The position numbers and the translations under genes are program-made. Below are positions 5,173 to 5,197 of a DNA stretch of 5,197 bases, one piece after another. The number at the start of each line of letters is the position of its first letter. The stretch's first letter is position 1. The DNA lies in contig JAGADM010000035.1 of NCBI GenBank assembly GCA_017613595.1, positions 1 through 5,197 of the forward strand, written 5' to 3'. Below the pieces are notes generated by a model. That model saw only the letters and a list, made by a program, of their open reading frames with translations. It searched no databases and was not told where the DNA came from. The stretch is from Lachnospiraceae bacterium. GTDB lineage: Bacteria > Bacillota_A > Clostridia > Lachnospirales > Lachnospiraceae.

Positions 5173-5177
5173 CTGCC
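5164..5177. promoter_or_regulatory. Perfect inverted repeat overlapping the -35, possible operator
   Basis: GGCAGT (5164-5169) and ACTGCC (5172-5177) form a 14-bp dyad with a 2-bp centre, covering the whole -35 hexamer. A run of T precedes it on the minus strand and a run of A follows on the plus strand, so it is not a terminator in either direction. Repressor binding here would block the promoter. No known regulator is matched with confidence. Confidence 0.4.
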
Positions 5178-5197
5178 AAAAAACATAAATATCCGGA

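Overview
The window looks like chromosomal DNA from a Bacillota (Firmicutes) bacterium, most likely a moderately GC-rich member of the Clostridia, perhaps Lachnospiraceae. The grounds are strong AGGAGG-type ribosome binding sites, a Bacillus/Clostridium-type LexA box (GAAC-N4-GTTC), clean sigma-A promoters, a riboswitch of the yybP-ykoY type, a YitT/DUF2179 protein and an FtsX-type ABC transporter pair. The genus assignment is inference. All real genes lie on the minus strand, so the window reads functionally from right to left.

Right end (4878-5197): a near-consensus promoter (TTGACT-17-TATAAT) starts a leader that folds as a yybP-ykoY (Mn2+-sensing) riboswitch aptamer (5043-5134). It is followed by an intrinsic terminator (4971-5002) and by the pairing partners needed for a switch. 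The leader feeds a two-gene operon. The first gene is an ABC ATPase (4176-4877). The second, 13 bp downstream, is a 770-residue MacB/FtsX-type permease with eight membrane segments and two large extracytoplasmic domains (1850-4162). The pair should form one transporter complex whose transcription rises with Mn2+. Its cargo cannot be read from the sequence.

Middle (1111-1849): a 739-bp gap without a convincing gene. It holds three unrelated repeat arrays: a composite 52-bp-period array of GGTACC / GAnTACC palindromes (1427-1770), four head-to-tail 23-bp units (1310-1401), and about 3.5 units of a 29-32 bp repeat (1151-1264). A promoter with an extended -10 (1269-1297) lies between the last two, so the 29-32 bp units would sit in the 5' UTR of the next gene, where each full unit forms a small hairpin with a covarying stem.

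Left end (1-1110): a YitT-family membrane protein with a C-terminal DUF2179 domain (223-1110). After it comes the first 42 codons of a gene cut by the window edge (1-126). That gene has its own promoter, with a LexA (SOS) operator placed exactly in the 17-bp spacer, so it should be DNA-damage inducible.

The most interesting points are a Mn2+ riboswitch in front of an FtsX-type ABC transporter rather than a classical Mn exporter, the readable three-state switching mechanism, and the periodic palindrome array.
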